From assembly GCA_947475175.1 (NCBI GenBank), contig CANJLN010000007.1, positions 1-41,534 of the forward strand: 41,534 nucleotides of DNA, in the 5' to 3' direction. This document shows, piece after piece, positions 39,793 to 41,534 of this stretch. This DNA is from Alphaproteobacteria bacterium. GTDB lineage: Bacteria; Pseudomonadota; Alphaproteobacteria; Paracaedibacterales; CAIULA01. Both the position numbers and the translations under genes were made by a program. Numbering within the stretch: the first letter of the stretch is position 1; each line of letters starts with the position of its first letter. The notes under the pieces are model-generated. The model did not search any database and was not told the DNA's origin. It worked only from the letters and a program-made list of their open reading frames with translations.

Positions 39793-40392
39793 TTGAGAAG
39801 ACGGAAATCCTTTAAGCCTTTCATCCTATTTACAGCTCTTTTCAGGGATCCAGTCTTACTCAGTGTAGCGATTGTTTCTTTTGGCGCAGGATATGCTGTA
39901 CAGGACGTTTTTAAGGTTCCGTCTATGCCCTCTCTTGTTCAAAGCAAAGATGGTATTGTCTGTCAGACGTGCTTCACGCCAAGCAATCAGTGTCTCCCTC
40001 TCATTCTGGAGACCATTCAAAAGGCTCAAAAAACAATTCGTATGCAGTGCTATTCTTTTACATCGAAAGAAATTTCCGCCGCTTTGGTAGTGGCTCACCT
40101 AAAAGGCATTAAAGTGACCGTGATCGCTGACAAAAGTCAACGGACTGCATCTTATACACAAGTGAGAGAACTAGTACATCAAGGGATAGATGTTCTTTTT
40201 GATACGAAACCAGCAATTGCCCATAACAAAATCATCATTATTGATGAGGCAACCGTTTTAACTGGGAGCTATAACTTCACAAAAGCAGCCGAACATCGTA
40301 ATGCCGAAAATATCATCGTTATCAAGAATAAAGACATTACCCAGCGTTATATTCAGAACTTTAACGAACGATTAGCGGTTTCCACTAACTGA
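39793..40392 (+). CDS. PLD-family endonuclease (Nuc type)
   Basis: 199 aa from TTG 39793, preceded by AGGGGAGGGG, a strong ribosome site, in the HU operon position. An N-terminal membrane segment (PVLLSVAIVSFGAGYAV, residues about 22-38), then one phospholipase D half: HNKIIIIDEATVLTGSYNFTKAAEHRNAEN, containing HxK(x4)D and the GSYN/E residues. Single-HKD proteins of this kind, such as pKM101 Nuc, are dimeric endonucleases. The membrane anchor suggests action in the periplasm. Confidence 0.88.
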   Translation: MRRRKSFKPFILFTALFRDPVLLSVAIVSFGAGYAVQDVFKVPSMPSLVQSKDGIVCQTCFTPSNQCLPLILETIQKAQKTIRMQCYSFTSKEISAALVVAHLKGIKVTVIADKSQRTASYTQVRELVHQGIDVLFDTKPAIAHNKIIIIDEATVLTGSYNFTKAAEHRNAENIIVIKNKDITQRYIQNFNERLAVSTN

Positions 40393-40434
40393 CTTAGAAG
40401 CATCTAGCTTGGGTGTCTTTTTCTAGTTCTTTCT

Positions 40435-41370
40435 TCATTTTGCCCAAACTTTAACCAGTTGTTCCCAGTTTGTTGTATAAGAAGGGGTTTTATAGTCTGC
40501 TCGCATTTTCCATTTGGGCTTAATGCCGCAAGAAGCAATAAGAACAGTTTCTGTGCCATAGCGTTGGTTAAGCTGATCAAGAGTTTGGCTTATTTTCTTG
40601 GGCTTGATTTGTTGTCTCTCTTTTTCCAAACCAGAAACTGCCTGGCTTGAAAAGAGGGTAGGGGAGTTTAACTTTAATTGTAATTGAGTGGCAGATTCAT
40701 GAATGAGATCCAAGGCTATCACGCCTGCTTTTTGATAGTGACAGTTGGGTTTAAAAATATGTTCTAATCCTTTGCAAGCAGCAATTAAAAGGGTAGGGGT
40801 ATCATTGGCCGCTTGATCAAGAGGAACAACAATCGACCTAGAATAATAGGATTCAGGTTTGAAAGGGCTGGTTCTTATATAAACAAGGAGGGAAGGGGTC
40901 TTGAGCTGCGCTTTTCTTAACTTTGTTGCTGCGCGTGAAACATAGGTGGCAACAGCTTGTCTCAGTTCTTCAAAGGAGGTTATAGGTTGCCTAAAGCTCC
41001 TTGAAACTTGGATTTCCTTTTTATCTTCTCTAATTAACTCCAGCGGAATGCACGGAGTGCCTTGAAGTTCCCTGACCAACCTTTCGCCAACGACAGTAAA
41101 AACTTTACGCATCCATCTCGGATCTATATTTCTTAAATCCAAAGCAGTGTAAATTCCTTTGCATCGAAGTTTTTGACTCCAGTGTTTACCTACTCCCCAA
41201 ATCTCTTCAATAGGTGTATTTTTAAGAGTATTTTCTATGACGTCTTGAGACTCTAAGACCCAAACACCTGCACTACTCTTCTTAGCTAACCTGTTGGCAA
41301 TTTTGGCCAATGTTTTGGTTGGGGAAAAACCAACACTAATGGGAAGACCTAGCCATTGGTGAAGAGAGAC
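40435..41370 (-). pseudogene. umuC: 5'-truncated umuC-type Y-family polymerase
   Basis: The frame is open from 41370 (VSLHQWLGLPISVGFSPTKTLAKIANRLAKK) and reads through the palm/thumb region, GVGKHWSQKLRCKGIYTALDLRN (HhH), the little finger (SRSFRQPITSFEEL) and a C-terminal DUF4113 (LDQLNQRYGTETVLIASCGIKPKWKMRADYKTPSYTTNWEQL). The N-terminal 130 or so residues with the catalytic DNNFYASCER and SNNDGC motifs are absent: a TGA at 41371-41373 precedes, and no frame of 41371-41534 shows them. TTG at 41310 is a computed start only. Likely cut by a rearrangement near 41370; a break at the window's end is possible. Confidence 0.85.
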
Positions 41371-41534
41371 TCAAAGATAAATTCATTAAAGGGGGTCTAT
41401 CCAGGAATTCCCAAAAAGTGCCCTAGCACTCCCACGAAGAGAAACAGAGGTTATATTGCCCTCTAAAAGAGAATTTTTTAGTGATTTATAACCATTTTGC
41501 TATAGAGTGTACGGAAAATACCCTACTCATCAGT

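Noticed and set aside
1-41534. CRISPR arrays, tRNA or rRNA genes, complete insertion sequences
   Set aside because: I looked for regular repeat-spacer series, cloverleaf elements and transposase motifs and saw none; a covariance-model scan would settle the RNAs.
1-41534. Circular joining of the two window ends
   Set aside because: No terminal overlap between the first and last bases that I can see; the window may still be part of a circular plasmid.

Overview
The window looks like a plasmid, or an integrated conjugative element with its flank, from a low-GC intracellular-type alphaproteobacterium (Holosporales/Paracaedibacter-like is my best guess, inferred from gene content and not tested). 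The reasons are a Ti-type traC/traD/traA mobilisation region, a complete P-type (VirB) type IV secretion operon, a ParA partition/replication region, several toxin-antitoxin type modules, and decaying genes with in-frame stops or small frameshifts.

Layout. (1) 1-4,776, DNA processing: an SSB-like gene, a probable pseudogene, coiled-coil traC/traD genes, and divergently the 992-aa TraA relaxase-helicase. Between traC and traA lies a good MOBQ-type oriT candidate: a hairpin followed by TAAGCGCGC. (2) 4,883-23,553, one long minus-strand operon read right to left: virB2-B3-B4-B5-B6-B7-B8-B9-B10, a large Cys-repeat secreted protein, virB11, two small membrane proteins, an inserted HTH/Fic pair (mobile mystery proteins A/B), virB1, virD4, a YhcG/DUF1016 nuclease and a MatP-like DNA-binding protein. 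Most genes overlap by 1-16 nt or are a few nt apart. A TTGACA promoter lies at about 23,806-23,834. (3) 24,013-26,495: a higBA-like module, an XRE regulator and a second YhcG gene broken by one TAA codon. (4) 26,624-29,500: a winged-helix replication/partition-type protein and a ParA ATPase, preceded by an iteron-like array of TAAAC repeats, several of them exactly 11 bp apart; this is the candidate oriV or partition site. (5) 29,765-33,400: rarA, probably with an AUU start, and divergently a secreted trypsin-fold protein that carries a second, HHIIP nuclease-like domain. (6) 34,045-36,157: a compact three-gene cassette (winged-helix regulator, AbiEii-like nucleotidyltransferase, metallophosphoesterase) with ATGA overlaps and an inverted repeat placed inside its promoter spacer. 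(7) 36,420-38,733: a membrane protein coupled to a serine resolvase that is split by an 8-bp tandem duplication. (8) 38,950 to the end: a WGR-domain protein, paired DnaA boxes, HU, a PLD-family nuclease and a 5'-truncated umuC.

How it works together: TraA with TraC/TraD would cut oriT, VirD4 would deliver the relaxosome to the VirB channel, and ParA, the winged-helix protein and the repeats would maintain the replicon, helped by addiction or defence modules. The strongest candidates for something undescribed are the HTH-NTase-phosphoesterase cassette, the protease-nuclease fusion, the large Cys-repeat protein in the VirB operon, and the Fic module inserted between two diverged copies of the virB1 junction.
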